DNA from: JBCCGE01 sp039029455
GTDB taxonomy: Bacteria; Pseudomonadota; Gammaproteobacteria; Arenicellales; Poriferihabitantaceae
DNA length: 20,075 nt
Reading direction: 5' to 3'
NCBI GenBank assembly: GCA_039029455.1
Contig: JBCCGE010000057.1
Location: forward strand, 1-20,075
This document shows, one piece after another, positions 1-7,397 of the stretch. The translations under genes were made by a program, and so were the position numbers. The stretch's first letter is position 1. Every line of letters starts with the position of its first letter. Under the pieces are notes generated by a model, which ran no database searches, was not told the origin of the DNA, and was given only the letters and a program-made list of their open reading frames with translations.

Positions 1-82
1 CGGAGATTTGTTAATTCTGACTGCGGGAAATACACGGCAGGCCGGAAGTACCGACCTGATTCGGGTATTGCATGTCGATTAG
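1..82 (+). CDS. C-terminal end of a probable pyruvate kinase (partial)
   Basis: Reading from base 2, an open frame of 26 residues runs off the left edge and ends at TAG 80-82. It contains GDLLILTAG and then AGSTDLIRVLHVD. This is the pattern of the last beta strands of pyruvate kinase, where a 'GD.vvi..G....G.TN.i.V' segment closes the C-terminal domain. Pyruvate kinase converts phosphoenolpyruvate and ADP to pyruvate and ATP in the cytoplasm. Only the tail is visible, so the call rests on a short motif and no active-site residue can be checked. No clear terminator follows in 83-217. Confidence 0.55.
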   Translation, partial: GDLLILTAGNTRQAGSTDLIRVLHVD

Positions 83-217
83 TTCGATCGGTTTTGGGCG
101 AGCGCCATCTGACGTATCGATCAGTGTGCTCTTTTTCGATCCTGATCCCTATGACCATTTGCACACACTGAGTTTTATATTGCCCCTTCCATCGCCGCAG
201 TTCATCTCAATACGCTA

Positions 218-1102
218 ATGCAGACCCACCGGCCCTTCATCGGAATTGTATTCATGATTCTGGGAATTGGTGCTTTGACGTCGATGGACGCGTTGGCCAA
301 AGGAATTGTGCAAAGCGGGGTCAGTCCGGTGCAGATTCTGGGTTTGAGAATGTTGTTGATCGTCCCAGCAATTTTGCTGATTTATAAAGCCAGAGGGCGT
401 CTGCATCAATTAAAACCCGTGCGTCTGAAATTCCAGATTCTCCGAGCTTGTGTGGGTTTCGGTGCTCCCTTTGGATTTTTCCTGTCACTGAAATATCTGC
501 CACTGTCAGATGCCGTAATCACGTCCTATAGTTCAATTATGATGATCACCGCATTGTCTCATTTTTTTTTAAATGAGCGTGTTGGCTATCACCGGTGGGC
601 GGCTGTGCTGGTTGGTTTTATTGGAGTTTTTATCGCTGTCTCGCCAAGCGGTGAGGGGCAACTCCTGGGGTATTTTCTGGTTTTGTTTTCGGCCTTCTGC
701 TACGCGTTTTTGATCACAACAGGCAGGGCCTTGTCCAAAACAGAATCTGTAGGCTCGCTTGTTTTGATGTTTAATTTATGTGTGGGCTCAATTGCGCTGT
801 GTGCAACACCTTTTGTCTGGCAGCCAATGGACTTCACAACCTCGTTCATGGTTTTTGCACTTGCGGTACTCGCACTGGCCGGTCACTTCAGCCTTGCTTT
901 TGCCATATCAAACAGTCAAACGAGTGTTGTCGCACCTTTTGAATACACGTCTCTGATTTGGGCTGTTTTAATTGAATATTTCATCTGGCAATACCTTCCT
1001 GATACACGAACGGTTGTTGGCGGATGTGTCATTATTATGGCGGGTCTGTATGTTATCTACAGGGAAAGTCTGAACCGGTCGACCCGTCCCTTAGTCCAGT
1101 AA
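218..1102 (+). CDS. DMT-superfamily (EamA-type) inner-membrane transporter
   Basis: The 294-residue protein is hydrophobic throughout, with about ten predicted membrane segments in two similar halves, the layout of EamA/RhaT-type drug/metabolite transporters. The first EamA repeat spans about residues 8-142. It contains GLRMLL near 42-47, PLSDAVITSYSSIMMITAL at 95-113 and FLNERVGYHRW at 117-127; the last is the conserved glutamate-containing loop before helix 5. The second repeat spans about 150-282 and ends with a GGCVIIMAGLYVIYRE segment. Substrate cannot be read from the sequence; relatives export metabolites, nucleotide precursors or amino acids. ATG at 218 is the first start after the upstream stop, with no convincing Shine-Dalgarno sequence. 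The gene lies 135 bases after the preceding reading frame and converges with the histidine kinase at 1134. Confidence 0.88.
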   Translation: MQTHRPFIGIVFMILGIGALTSMDALAKGIVQSGVSPVQILGLRMLLIVPAILLIYKARGRLHQLKPVRLKFQILRACVGFGAPFGFFLSLKYLPLSDAVITSYSSIMMITALSHFFLNERVGYHRWAAVLVGFIGVFIAVSPSGEGQLLGYFLVLFSAFCYAFLITTGRALSKTESVGSLVLMFNLCVGSIALCATPFVWQPMDFTTSFMVFALAVLALAGHFSLAFAISNSQTSVVAPFEYTSLIWAVLIEYFIWQYLPDTRTVVGGCVIIMAGLYVIYRESLNRSTRPLVQ

Positions 1103-1133
1103 ACCAAAAGAGCAGGCCCAGGCTTTAGGTGAT

Positions 1134-2519
1134 CTATTTTCCCGAAATAGACGTTTCGGTCTCTGGCATCGGAAGATCGAATGAAAAAATCGACCCCACG
1201 TTAACCTGGCTCGCACACAGCAGGAGACTGCCATGTTCAGATAAAATGGATTTGGCGGTACTTAGCCCCAATCCGACACCGCTACCAATGTCCCTGGTGG
1301 TAAAAAACGGGTCAAATATCTTTGACATGTCATCCTGTTCAATCCCGATACCGTTATCAGAAATTGAAAACACGGAACGATTGCCCGAGAGGGTCTGGTT
1401 TATAGTTATTTTTCCATCCTGACGACCTGACTGGTCGATAGCACCGATGCTGTTCTGCAGCAGATTTGCAATTGCCTGAATGAGTTGTGATCGTGCACCA
1501 CGAATACGAGTGTCGGGTAAAAGGTTGAGCTGGATTGCAACTCCGGCTTCCGTAACATTTGCGACTAATACGGACTTTTCAAACATTTCCTCGACATAAA
1601 AATCTGTCCTGTCTTCAAGAGAGGACGGATATGCAAACATCTTCAGGTCCTTAACCACGGAACTGATTCTCGCGCTTGAGACCTTCAGATCGGTCACCAT
1701 CTCTCTGAGCTCTTTGTCTGCCTTTATGGTGGAATTTGATTCCATTACATCCACCAGCATCGAAATTCCGTTTAGTGGATTGTTGATTTCATGCATTATG
1801 CCACCGGACATTCGACCTACGGCCCGCATTTTTTCCTCCTGAATCAACGCAGACCGCGTGCGGTCAAGTTCGGCCAGCAAATCCTTTTGTCGCTCGTTTG
1901 TTCTCTCAAGTTTTTTGTTTGCTAAAAACAATTGTCTGCGCCGGTTTTCATGGAGATACCAGGCGATCAAAGCAATCAGCATAGCGACCACGATTGCCGT
2001 TGATCGGTGAATAAAAAGCTGCATATCTCCGCCTGTATCAGGTGAGTAGCCTAGGTGGAACCGGCACGACAACCAATAAATCAGAATGACCATAATTCCA
2101 TACGCCACAATGTCGGTAATGTTTGTTGGAAACACCAGAATCATGGGGATGGCGACAAGAATCAGACCCACAAAGAAGATGGACTCCTCACCGCCTGTTG
2201 CAGCGATCATCGCCGCAACGGGGAAAAGGGGCGTCAATGCAATCAGGAACGAGAGAAACCGAAAATGGTTTTGGTATAACCCGGAAAATGTCAGTGCAAT
2301 GGCGGCGACTAGAGACGTTCCGGATAAATATCGAAAACGGGTAAATTCGTGATGCAGCTCCGGATAAGCCAGATAATCGTTGATTGCAAATATGGGATAC
2401 GAGATCAGAGTGAGTGCGCAGACCAGACGCAGAAGCTTTGTCCGAATGGACTTTTCATATTCGCGGTAGAGCATGTGCTGCTCTTGCAGACTCTCTTCGG
2501 CCAGAATCACTTTCACCAC
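1134..2519 (-). CDS. Membrane sensor histidine kinase, orphan
   Basis: The N-terminal third (about residues 28-190) has six hydrophobic segments and no large periplasmic loop, suggesting sensing within or at the membrane. A short coiled-coil linker rich in Glu, Arg and Lys (about 191-230) leads to the HisKA helix with GRMSGGIMHEINNPLNG and phospho-acceptor His243. The ATPase domain is complete: N box near Asn356 (ANLLQNSIGAI), G1 DNGIGI 388-393, F box FDPFFTT 402-408, G2 GSGVGLGL 412-419. No receiver domain and no neighbouring response regulator are present, so its partner must be elsewhere. The longest frame starts at GTG 2519. An AGGTGG sequence at 2516-2521 is better spaced for the GTG at 2510 (residue 4), which is probably the true start. 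Its 3' end converges with the transporter gene. Confidence 0.92.
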   Translation of the reverse strand: MVKVILAEESLQEQHMLYREYEKSIRTKLLRLVCALTLISYPIFAINDYLAYPELHHEFTRFRYLSGTSLVAAIALTFSGLYQNHFRFLSFLIALTPLFPVAAMIAATGGEESIFFVGLILVAIPMILVFPTNITDIVAYGIMVILIYWLSCRFHLGYSPDTGGDMQLFIHRSTAIVVAMLIALIAWYLHENRRRQLFLANKKLERTNERQKDLLAELDRTRSALIQEEKMRAVGRMSGGIMHEINNPLNGISMLVDVMESNSTIKADKELREMVTDLKVSSARISSVVKDLKMFAYPSSLEDRTDFYVEEMFEKSVLVANVTEAGVAIQLNLLPDTRIRGARSQLIQAIANLLQNSIGAIDQSGRQDGKITINQTLSGNRSVFSISDNGIGIEQDDMSKIFDPFFTTRDIGSGVGLGLSTAKSILSEHGSLLLCASQVNVGSIFSFDLPMPETETSISGK

Positions 2520-2859
2520 CTAAAATAGGTTCGCTGATTGAGACTCCGTTCAGACACTATCACGGTCAACGCTTTCGCCGTTGCCTGTCAGGACACAGTC
2601 GTACAGCAAAAGTTACCGGGAAAGACCGTCTATGATGGGTGCCCGAGGACTCTCGTCAATTTAGTTATAGTATGGCGCGCAGCACCCCCGCTCGCTTTCG
2701 ATAATAACGAATTCATCGGGTCCTTATAAGTGCTATTTTGGTAAAGATGAGAAGTTTATTCAAACAATGGTGATCATAGTAATCCGGCCCCCTGAATACT
2801 TGGAACTAAGAGTGTCAAACGGTCAGGCAAATCCATACTGACAGAGTAAAGATGAACAA
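2520..2859. other. Divergent intergenic region, 340 bases
   Basis: No credible gene lies between the divergently read kinase and TTL-like genes; the short open frames here lack start signals and family motifs. A weak promoter candidate for the kinase is on the minus strand: TTGACG (2654-2659) and CATCAT (2632-2637) with a 16-base spacer, giving a leader of about 100 bases. No promoter for the plus-strand gene stands out, although the AT-rich stretch near 2700-2790 is the likeliest place. Confidence 0.45.
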
Positions 2860-3807
2860 GTGATGCAAATTTGCACGTATCATATAAACAGATCGAGTAT
2901 TTTGGCAGCAGAACTGGAGCGGAGAGGCTGGAAGGAGGCCAGATCTGGAGAGTGTGCGGATTTTGCGATGTGGTATCCCTACGATGGAAACATTCAAACT
3001 GCCCGTTGTGAACTGCTGGCCAGCGCGTCGGTCAACATGCTGGATGATAAATTATCGATGCATACTCTCTTCGCCAGGAATAAATGCGAGTCCATCAGTC
3101 CACCCACTTTTTTTTCACTGCCTGACTACCTTGACTACCTGAAGAGGACCCATTCAAAAGTTGATTGTTTTCTCAAGCTGGCAACCGGTTCAGCAAATCT
3201 GGGTCTCTACTACTTCAACGCAATGAGTGAGTTGTTGAGTACACTAAAACAGCTTTCTGTTGAGAAGCGGAACTACGTGCTGCAAGCGGCTGTTGATGAG
3301 CCCTGGATTGTTCTAAAGCGCAAGTTCAAAGTTCGTGTTTATGTCCTGCTGTATTCAAACTGGCGAGCATTTGTTTATAAAGACTGTCTCACTGTGTTCA
3401 ATGAGGTGTCGTATGAACCCGGGATTAAGTCTTTGCGAGCACACGCCAGTGAGAATACAGACGGCCTGACCGGAAGACTCAGTGAAATCGACGGTGATGG
3501 GAATGTTTTTGAAGCAATCTCCACGGCAATTATGCAGTCACTTAACTGTCTCTACCGGAGCCATAGTGCAATACCGATGGACGGCAGTTATCAGCTTTTT
3601 GGTTTCGATTTTGTCTGTAATTCGAATCGCAGACCCTTTCTTGTCGATGTGAACAGTTTTCCTAATCTTGAAAGAACCGGACCGCAGGCGCGGCCGCTAA
3701 TTGAGGCCATGATGCGTGATATGTTTACATTGCTAATTGATCCGAAGATTCATAATAAACGATCGGTTGCGGGACGTTTCAGGGAAATTCAGATAGCGAA
3801 TCTCTGA
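2860..3807 (+). CDS. ATP-grasp ligase with tubulin-tyrosine-ligase (TTL)-like motifs
   Basis: This 315-residue cytoplasmic protein has no signal peptide or membrane segment. Its second half matches TTL-family ATP-grasp proteins. LKRKFKVRVYVLLYSNWRAF at 152-171 corresponds to the TTL 'RKFDIR-W-L' strand. SYQLFGFDF at 243-251 and RPFLVDVNSFPNL at 258-270 correspond to the 'SFQLFGFDFM....WLIEVN..P' metal- and ATP-binding segment. The usual Glu of that motif is Asp263 here, with Asn265 retained. A lysine-Gly segment, CFLKLATGSANLG (103-115), fits the ATP-grasp nucleotide lid. TTL enzymes join an amino acid to a peptide carboxyl using ATP; the acceptor in this bacterium is unknown and no tubulin-like gene is in the window. 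Start is GTG 2860 or the adjacent ATG 2863. TTL-like fold is well supported; substrate and exact reaction are not. Confidence 0.78.
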   Translation: MMQICTYHINRSSILAAELERRGWKEARSGECADFAMWYPYDGNIQTARCELLASASVNMLDDKLSMHTLFARNKCESISPPTFFSLPDYLDYLKRTHSKVDCFLKLATGSANLGLYYFNAMSELLSTLKQLSVEKRNYVLQAAVDEPWIVLKRKFKVRVYVLLYSNWRAFVYKDCLTVFNEVSYEPGIKSLRAHASENTDGLTGRLSEIDGDGNVFEAISTAIMQSLNCLYRSHSAIPMDGSYQLFGFDFVCNSNRRPFLVDVNSFPNLERTGPQARPLIEAMMRDMFTLLIDPKIHNKRSVAGRFREIQIANL

Positions 3808-3808
3808 A

Positions 3809-4024
3809 ATGTCATGGATAAACAATTTAGGTTCAAAAACTCCAAGCAAACTTCTCAGTACAATGACTATTTCGCGTGTTTCCCGCCTCGATATCGAAGT
3901 TTTTGACTCTCGACCGGTTTCTCTGCAGACTTATGCAAATGTTACACAAACTGATGCTCATACAGATTCTTGGACCCGAAAATCTGCCGGTTGCGAACGG
4001 CTGCTTGCTGGATTTTTGACCTGA
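3809..4024 (+). CDS. Doubtful 71-residue open frame after the TTL-like gene
   Basis: An ATG lies one base after the stop of the TTL-like gene and opens a 71-residue frame. The protein would be polar, with no signal peptide, no membrane segment and no motif I recognise. There is no Shine-Dalgarno sequence of its own, so it would depend on translational coupling. It fills most of the 250-base gap before the SDR gene. It may simply be a non-coding 3' region; the only support is its position. Confidence 0.2.
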   Translation: MSWINNLGSKTPSKLLSTMTISRVSRLDIEVFDSRPVSLQTYANVTQTDAHTDSWTRKSAGCERLLAGFLT

Positions 4025-4045
4025 TATTTTATTAATACATATAGT

Positions 4046-4051
4046 GGAGAG
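4046..4051 (+). promoter_or_regulatory. Ribosome binding site GGAGAG that fixes a TTG start
   Basis: GGAGAG lies six bases before TTG 4058. There is no ATG or GTG in a comparable position, so this site supports TTG initiation of the SDR gene. Confidence 0.65.
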
Positions 4052-4057
4052 AACTTT

Positions 4058-4783
4058 TTGAAACCTACAGCACTGGTGGGTGGCGTCGGAGGAAATCCCG
4101 GACTGGGGGCAGCGCTGGCGAAGAAATTTTCGTCGGAAGGACTGTCTGTGACGGTCTGCGGGCGCAGTCGCGCAAAACTTGACGCGATTGTCGACGAAAT
4201 TGTTGAGTCAGGTGGAGAGGCCATTGCGATTGAGTGCGACACCACAAAGGAAAAATCAGTTAACGAAATGTTTGATTTGATCGAACGCAGTAGTGGGAAC
4301 GCTCCTGAGCTGGTGGTGTACAACGCCGGCAACAGCGTTAGCGGAAAGATTGCCGATATGGATAGCGATACTTTCGTAAATGCCTGGAAAGTTCTTTGTC
4401 TTGGCGGATTTTATGTGGGGCGTGAATGCGCAAGGAGAATGAAGTCGGGAGGTACGTTAATCTACACAGGGGCCAGCGCATCATTACGCGGTAAAGCAGG
4501 CTTCGGGGCCTTCAATTCCGGCAAATCGGCGCTAAGGACACTGTCCCAATCACTGGCCAAAGAGTGTGGTCCTGACGGTTTGCATGTGGCGCATGTCATC
4601 ATTGATGGCGGAATTGCAGGGCAGAGACAGTTTGACCGCATGAGTGAATCAGTTACCGAAGATGTTCGGCGCAGGCTTATCGATTTGGAAAGCCTTGCAG
4701 ATGTCTACTGGATGTTGCACAACCAGTCGGCAACGGGCTGGACCTTTGAGTTGGATTTAAGAACCTCTATTGAATCCTGGTGA
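4058..4783 (+). CDS. Atypical short-chain dehydrogenase/reductase family protein
   Basis: The 241-residue protein has the SDR Rossmann layout. A glycine-rich nucleotide loop GGNPGLG is at 11-17, a CGRS turn follows strand 2 near 34-37 (Arg and Ser there suit NADP), and the NAG motif is at 89-91. At the active site Ser140 and Lys156 are in place, but the catalytic tyrosine position of YxxxK is Phe152 (FNSGK). This is not random decay: an SDR subgroup I recall has Phe there, with similar wording around it (GF-AF---K-ALR, then HVAH-IIDGGI, and a C-terminal W-ELDLR segment), as in this protein. Its chemistry is uncertain; it may reduce by another mechanism or bind cofactor without catalysis. Start is TTG 4058 with a good ribosome binding site. 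Followed after 251 bases by the glutathione transferase gene. Confidence 0.85.
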   Translation: MKPTALVGGVGGNPGLGAALAKKFSSEGLSVTVCGRSRAKLDAIVDEIVESGGEAIAIECDTTKEKSVNEMFDLIERSSGNAPELVVYNAGNSVSGKIADMDSDTFVNAWKVLCLGGFYVGRECARRMKSGGTLIYTGASASLRGKAGFGAFNSGKSALRTLSQSLAKECGPDGLHVAHVIIDGGIAGQRQFDRMSESVTEDVRRRLIDLESLADVYWMLHNQSATGWTFELDLRTSIESW

Positions 4784-5034
4784 GTTGTTGTTCAGGCATC
4801 ATAATGCTAAACGCGAAGAATGTCTCAATTCCATCCGTCGGTCTGGGAAGTCGAGACGGTTGTTGTGGAACATTCCGAAAACTACCACACTGGGTTCTTT
4901 AGTATTCAAAACTTAGTAATCTCAGGTGCCAAAAGACCTCAGTATTTCCAGGATGAGGTTGGCTAAACAAATTCGAATTCTGTGACTGACTCGAAGGCGA
5001 GCCTGCTCACTTTAACGTTTAACGGGATAGAAAA

Positions 5035-5910
5035 TTGACAAACGAAGCAGAGTATTTACCACCAAAAGTCTGGGTCTGGGACAGTGAAAGTGGCGGGACA
5101 TGGTCCAAAATAAACAGGCCGGTCGCCGGTGCGACCCACCAGCATGAGCTACCTGTAGGGGAACACCCGCTGCAGCTCTATTCGCTGGCGACACCAAACG
5201 GTGTGAAGGTCACGGTGATGCTTGAGGAACTGCTGGAGCGGGGGTGTTCAGGAGCAGAGTACAACGCTCACCTGATCAAAATTGGTGATGGTGACCAGTT
5301 TGGCAGTGGGTTTGTCGATATTAATCCGAATTCTAAGATTCCGGCATTGGTCGATCTGAGTGGAGCCAACCCGGTTCGTGTCTTTGAATCGGGCGCAATA
5401 CTGCTCTATCTGGCAGAAAAGTTTGGCGCATTTTTACCCGAAGAACACGCACAACGCACCGAGTGCCTTTCGTGGCTGTTTTGGCAGATGGGGAGCGCAC
5501 CGTATCTTGGTGGCGGGTTTGGTCATTTTTATTCGTACGCGCCTGTCAAGATCGAGTACGCCATTGACAGGTTTACCATGGAGGCTAAACGCCAGCTCGA
5601 TGTTTTAGACCAGAGATTATCCGGGAATGAATTCATCGGGGGCGATACATACAGCATCGCCGATATGGCAATTTGGCCCTGGTATGGGAATCTTGTTTTG
5701 GGTACGGTCTACGATGCGGCCGAATTTCTGGATGCTGCGTCATATCAGCACGTGAATCGCTGGGCAAACCAGATCAAGAAACGTCCCGCTGTGCAGCGCG
5801 GGCGGATGGTCAATCGGACATGGGGAGAACCGGGGGAACAATTGCACGAGCGGCACAATGCCTCAGATTTTGAACACCGTACTCAAGATAAAATTAGTTC
5901 AGACCAATGA
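5035..5910 (+). CDS. yghU: YghU-type glutathione S-transferase (disulfide-bond reductase)
   Basis: The 291-residue protein aligns over its whole length with Escherichia coli YghU (288 residues) as I recall it. Shared stretches include KVWVWD near the N-terminus, INRPVAGATH, LPVGEHPLQLYS, the thioredoxin-fold TPNGVKVTVMLEELL (53-67), GDGDQFGSGFVDINPNSKIP (84-103), FESGAILLYLAEKFG (117-131), the C-terminal-domain segment GGGFGHFYSYAPVKIEYA, and LHERHNASDFE near the end. YghU binds two glutathione molecules and reduces disulfides such as 2-hydroxyethyl disulfide, with little classical transferase activity; it acts in cytoplasmic thiol homeostasis. The thiolate-binding Thr53-Pro-Asn-Gly is intact. 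The start is TTG 5035, preceded by a weak GGGATAG sequence; it gives exactly the family N-terminus. The gene converges with cfa. Confidence 0.95.
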   Translation: MTNEAEYLPPKVWVWDSESGGTWSKINRPVAGATHQHELPVGEHPLQLYSLATPNGVKVTVMLEELLERGCSGAEYNAHLIKIGDGDQFGSGFVDINPNSKIPALVDLSGANPVRVFESGAILLYLAEKFGAFLPEEHAQRTECLSWLFWQMGSAPYLGGGFGHFYSYAPVKIEYAIDRFTMEAKRQLDVLDQRLSGNEFIGGDTYSIADMAIWPWYGNLVLGTVYDAAEFLDAASYQHVNRWANQIKKRPAVQRGRMVNRTWGEPGEQLHERHNASDFEHRTQDKISSDQ

Positions 5911-5938
5911 ACGTCTGCATGGACGTCGAGTGGTCTGA
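5899..5938. terminator. Hairpin at the yghU 3' end, between convergent genes
   Basis: Perfect 8-base arms TCAGACCA (5899-5906) and TGGTCTGA (5931-5938) enclose a second stem ACGTC/GACGT (5911-5915, 5922-5926) with loop TGCATG. The structure spans the yghU stop codon. There is no T-run, so it may be a 3'-end stabilising or Rho-linked structure and not an intrinsic terminator. Confidence 0.4.
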
Positions 5939-6014
5939 GTCGGCAATAGTTGAGGTGAGCGTTGCTGACTTGCTCAAAGTCTTTGCGGCAGTACCCCGTG
6001 CCGGTCCGGAATAT

Positions 6015-6050
6015 CACCATTCGGTGTAATTTTGCGAAGCCGAATTGGTG
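6015..6050 (-). terminator. Hairpin just after the cfa stop codon
   Basis: CACCATTCGG (6015-6024) pairs with CCGAATTGGTG (6040-6050) with one bulged base. The loop is 15 bases. It begins four bases downstream of the cfa stop on the minus strand. No T-run follows, so its action as an intrinsic terminator is uncertain. Confidence 0.4.
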
Positions 6051-6053
6051 CGA

Positions 6054-7205
6054 TCAGAGCGGGCGCCGGTAGGCGTTTTCAGTGTCACCTTTCGAGATAA
6101 CGATTTGCCAGAGTTGCAGATTTCTGGCTCGGAAGGCGCCGGCGCATGCATGCAGATAGTACTTCCACATATTGTAGAAACGGGCCGAGTAGTTTGATTT
6201 TAGGGTGGGCCAGGTTGCATTGAAGTTGTTGAACCAAGCCATCAGAGTCTTATCATAGTCCGGGCCAAAATTGTGCACATCCTCAATCACCAGCAGCTCC
6301 TCCGTGGCGGCAGAAATCTGACGAAGCGACGGAATCTCTCCGTTCGGAAAAATGTACTTCGCAATCCAGGGGTCCACACCCGTTCTCGATTCATACTTGC
6401 CAATCGTATGCAGGAGGAAAAAACCGCCGTCTTTCAGGCATCGAGAGACCACCTTCATATAATCGCGGTAGTTCTTGTGCCCGACATGTTCGAACATCCC
6501 GAGCGACATTATGTGGTCAAATTTGTCATCGAGATCGCGGTAATCCTGAAGTCTCAATTCCACGGGTAACCCTTTGCAGCGTTCCATACCGAGCTCGACC
6601 TGTTCCTTTGACACAGTAATTCCGACCACCTTTACACCGTAATTTTCCGCTGCAAATTTGGCAAAGCTTCCCCAGCCGCAACCAATATCCAGAACAGTCT
6701 GACCAGGCTTCAGGTCGAGCTTTTTGGCCACCAGTTCAAGTTTTTCGATCTGGGCAGTATCCAGATCGGTCGCATCCTTCCAAAATCCACAGGTATAGAC
6801 CATCCGGCTATCCAGCATGGCTTCATAGATATCGTTTCCCAGATCGTAATGCTCTTCCCCGACCTGAAAAGCTCTCGATTTTTTTTGCAGATTGACCAGA
6901 CTGGCCTGTGCTTTGCTGACGTAGTGTGAGAGAAACCGGTGATTGCTCGCCAGTGATGAGCGCAGCAAACGGTTGATCAACTCATCGATGCGTTCACAGT
7001 CCCACCAGCCATCCATATAGCTCTCCCCGAGTCCAAGTGATCCGTTTAGCGCGACGCGGCGATAGAAAGCAGGGTTCTTTACGTGGATATCCCACGGGTT
7101 GCTGCCATTAATTTCGACACCCGTGGCGGCGAGCAGTTTTCTGATTCTTTTTTCGGCAAACCCAGCGTTGCCGAATTCTGATTCTATTGGTGCGTATTCA
7201 GACAA
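6054..7205 (-). CDS. cfa: Cyclopropane-fatty-acyl-phospholipid synthase
   Basis: This enzyme transfers a methylene group from S-adenosylmethionine to cis double bonds of membrane phospholipid acyl chains, a stationary-phase and acid-stress modification made at the inner membrane surface. The protein has 383 residues, against 382 in E. coli, and the key residues fall at E. coli numbering as I recall it. The SAM-binding loop VLDIGCGWGS is at 171-180. The bicarbonate-binding and active-site residues Cys139 (YTCGFW), Glu239 (FEH), His266, Tyr317 (GPDYD) and Cys354 (CAGAFR) are all present. An N-terminal domain (about 1-110) that positions the lipid precedes the methyltransferase-fold domain. The start is TTG 7205 with GGAGGG four bases upstream. 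A near-perfect AT-rich palindrome lies about 125 bases upstream (7329-7344); its role is unknown. No promoter is clear. Confidence 0.96.
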   Translation of the reverse strand: MSEYAPIESEFGNAGFAEKRIRKLLAATGVEINGSNPWDIHVKNPAFYRRVALNGSLGLGESYMDGWWDCERIDELINRLLRSSLASNHRFLSHYVSKAQASLVNLQKKSRAFQVGEEHYDLGNDIYEAMLDSRMVYTCGFWKDATDLDTAQIEKLELVAKKLDLKPGQTVLDIGCGWGSFAKFAAENYGVKVVGITVSKEQVELGMERCKGLPVELRLQDYRDLDDKFDHIMSLGMFEHVGHKNYRDYMKVVSRCLKDGGFFLLHTIGKYESRTGVDPWIAKYIFPNGEIPSLRQISAATEELLVIEDVHNFGPDYDKTLMAWFNNFNATWPTLKSNYSARFYNMWKYYLHACAGAFRARNLQLWQIVISKGDTENAYRRPL

Positions 7206-7209
7206 TTGT

Positions 7210-7215
7210 CCCTCC
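7210..7215 (-). promoter_or_regulatory. Ribosome binding site GGAGGG for the TTG start of cfa
   Basis: On the minus strand GGAGGG is followed by ACAA and then TTG. It is the strongest Shine-Dalgarno match near the gene and supports the TTG start; no ATG gives the family N-terminus. Confidence 0.6.
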
Positions 7216-7397
7216 GTCTCGACTTCAGCGGAGATAACTTAGAGGTGATACGGGAATGCGTTGCTGTGCTTCCGCGTATTCTTTTTTAACCCCTCACATA
7301 TTGCCTCAATGCCTTAATCTGATCAATAAAATTTGCCCAAATTTCCCTTATCAGACACACTGGTTTGGCATCAAAATTCGGGTTTGGCGGATACTGA

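Noticed and set aside
83..217. A promoter or terminator between the pyruvate-kinase-like tail and the transporter
   Set aside because: No hairpin with a T-run and no -35/-10 pair with acceptable spacing could be found.
2055..2352. Overlapping plus-strand open frames opposite the first histidine kinase
   Set aside because: They lie antisense to intact membrane and kinase-linker coding sequence, show no family motifs and have no ribosome binding sites.
2709..5642. Shared GAATTCATCGGG near 2709 and 5630
   Set aside because: One copy is non-coding and the other lies inside conserved yghU codons; flanks differ, so it is taken as coincidence.
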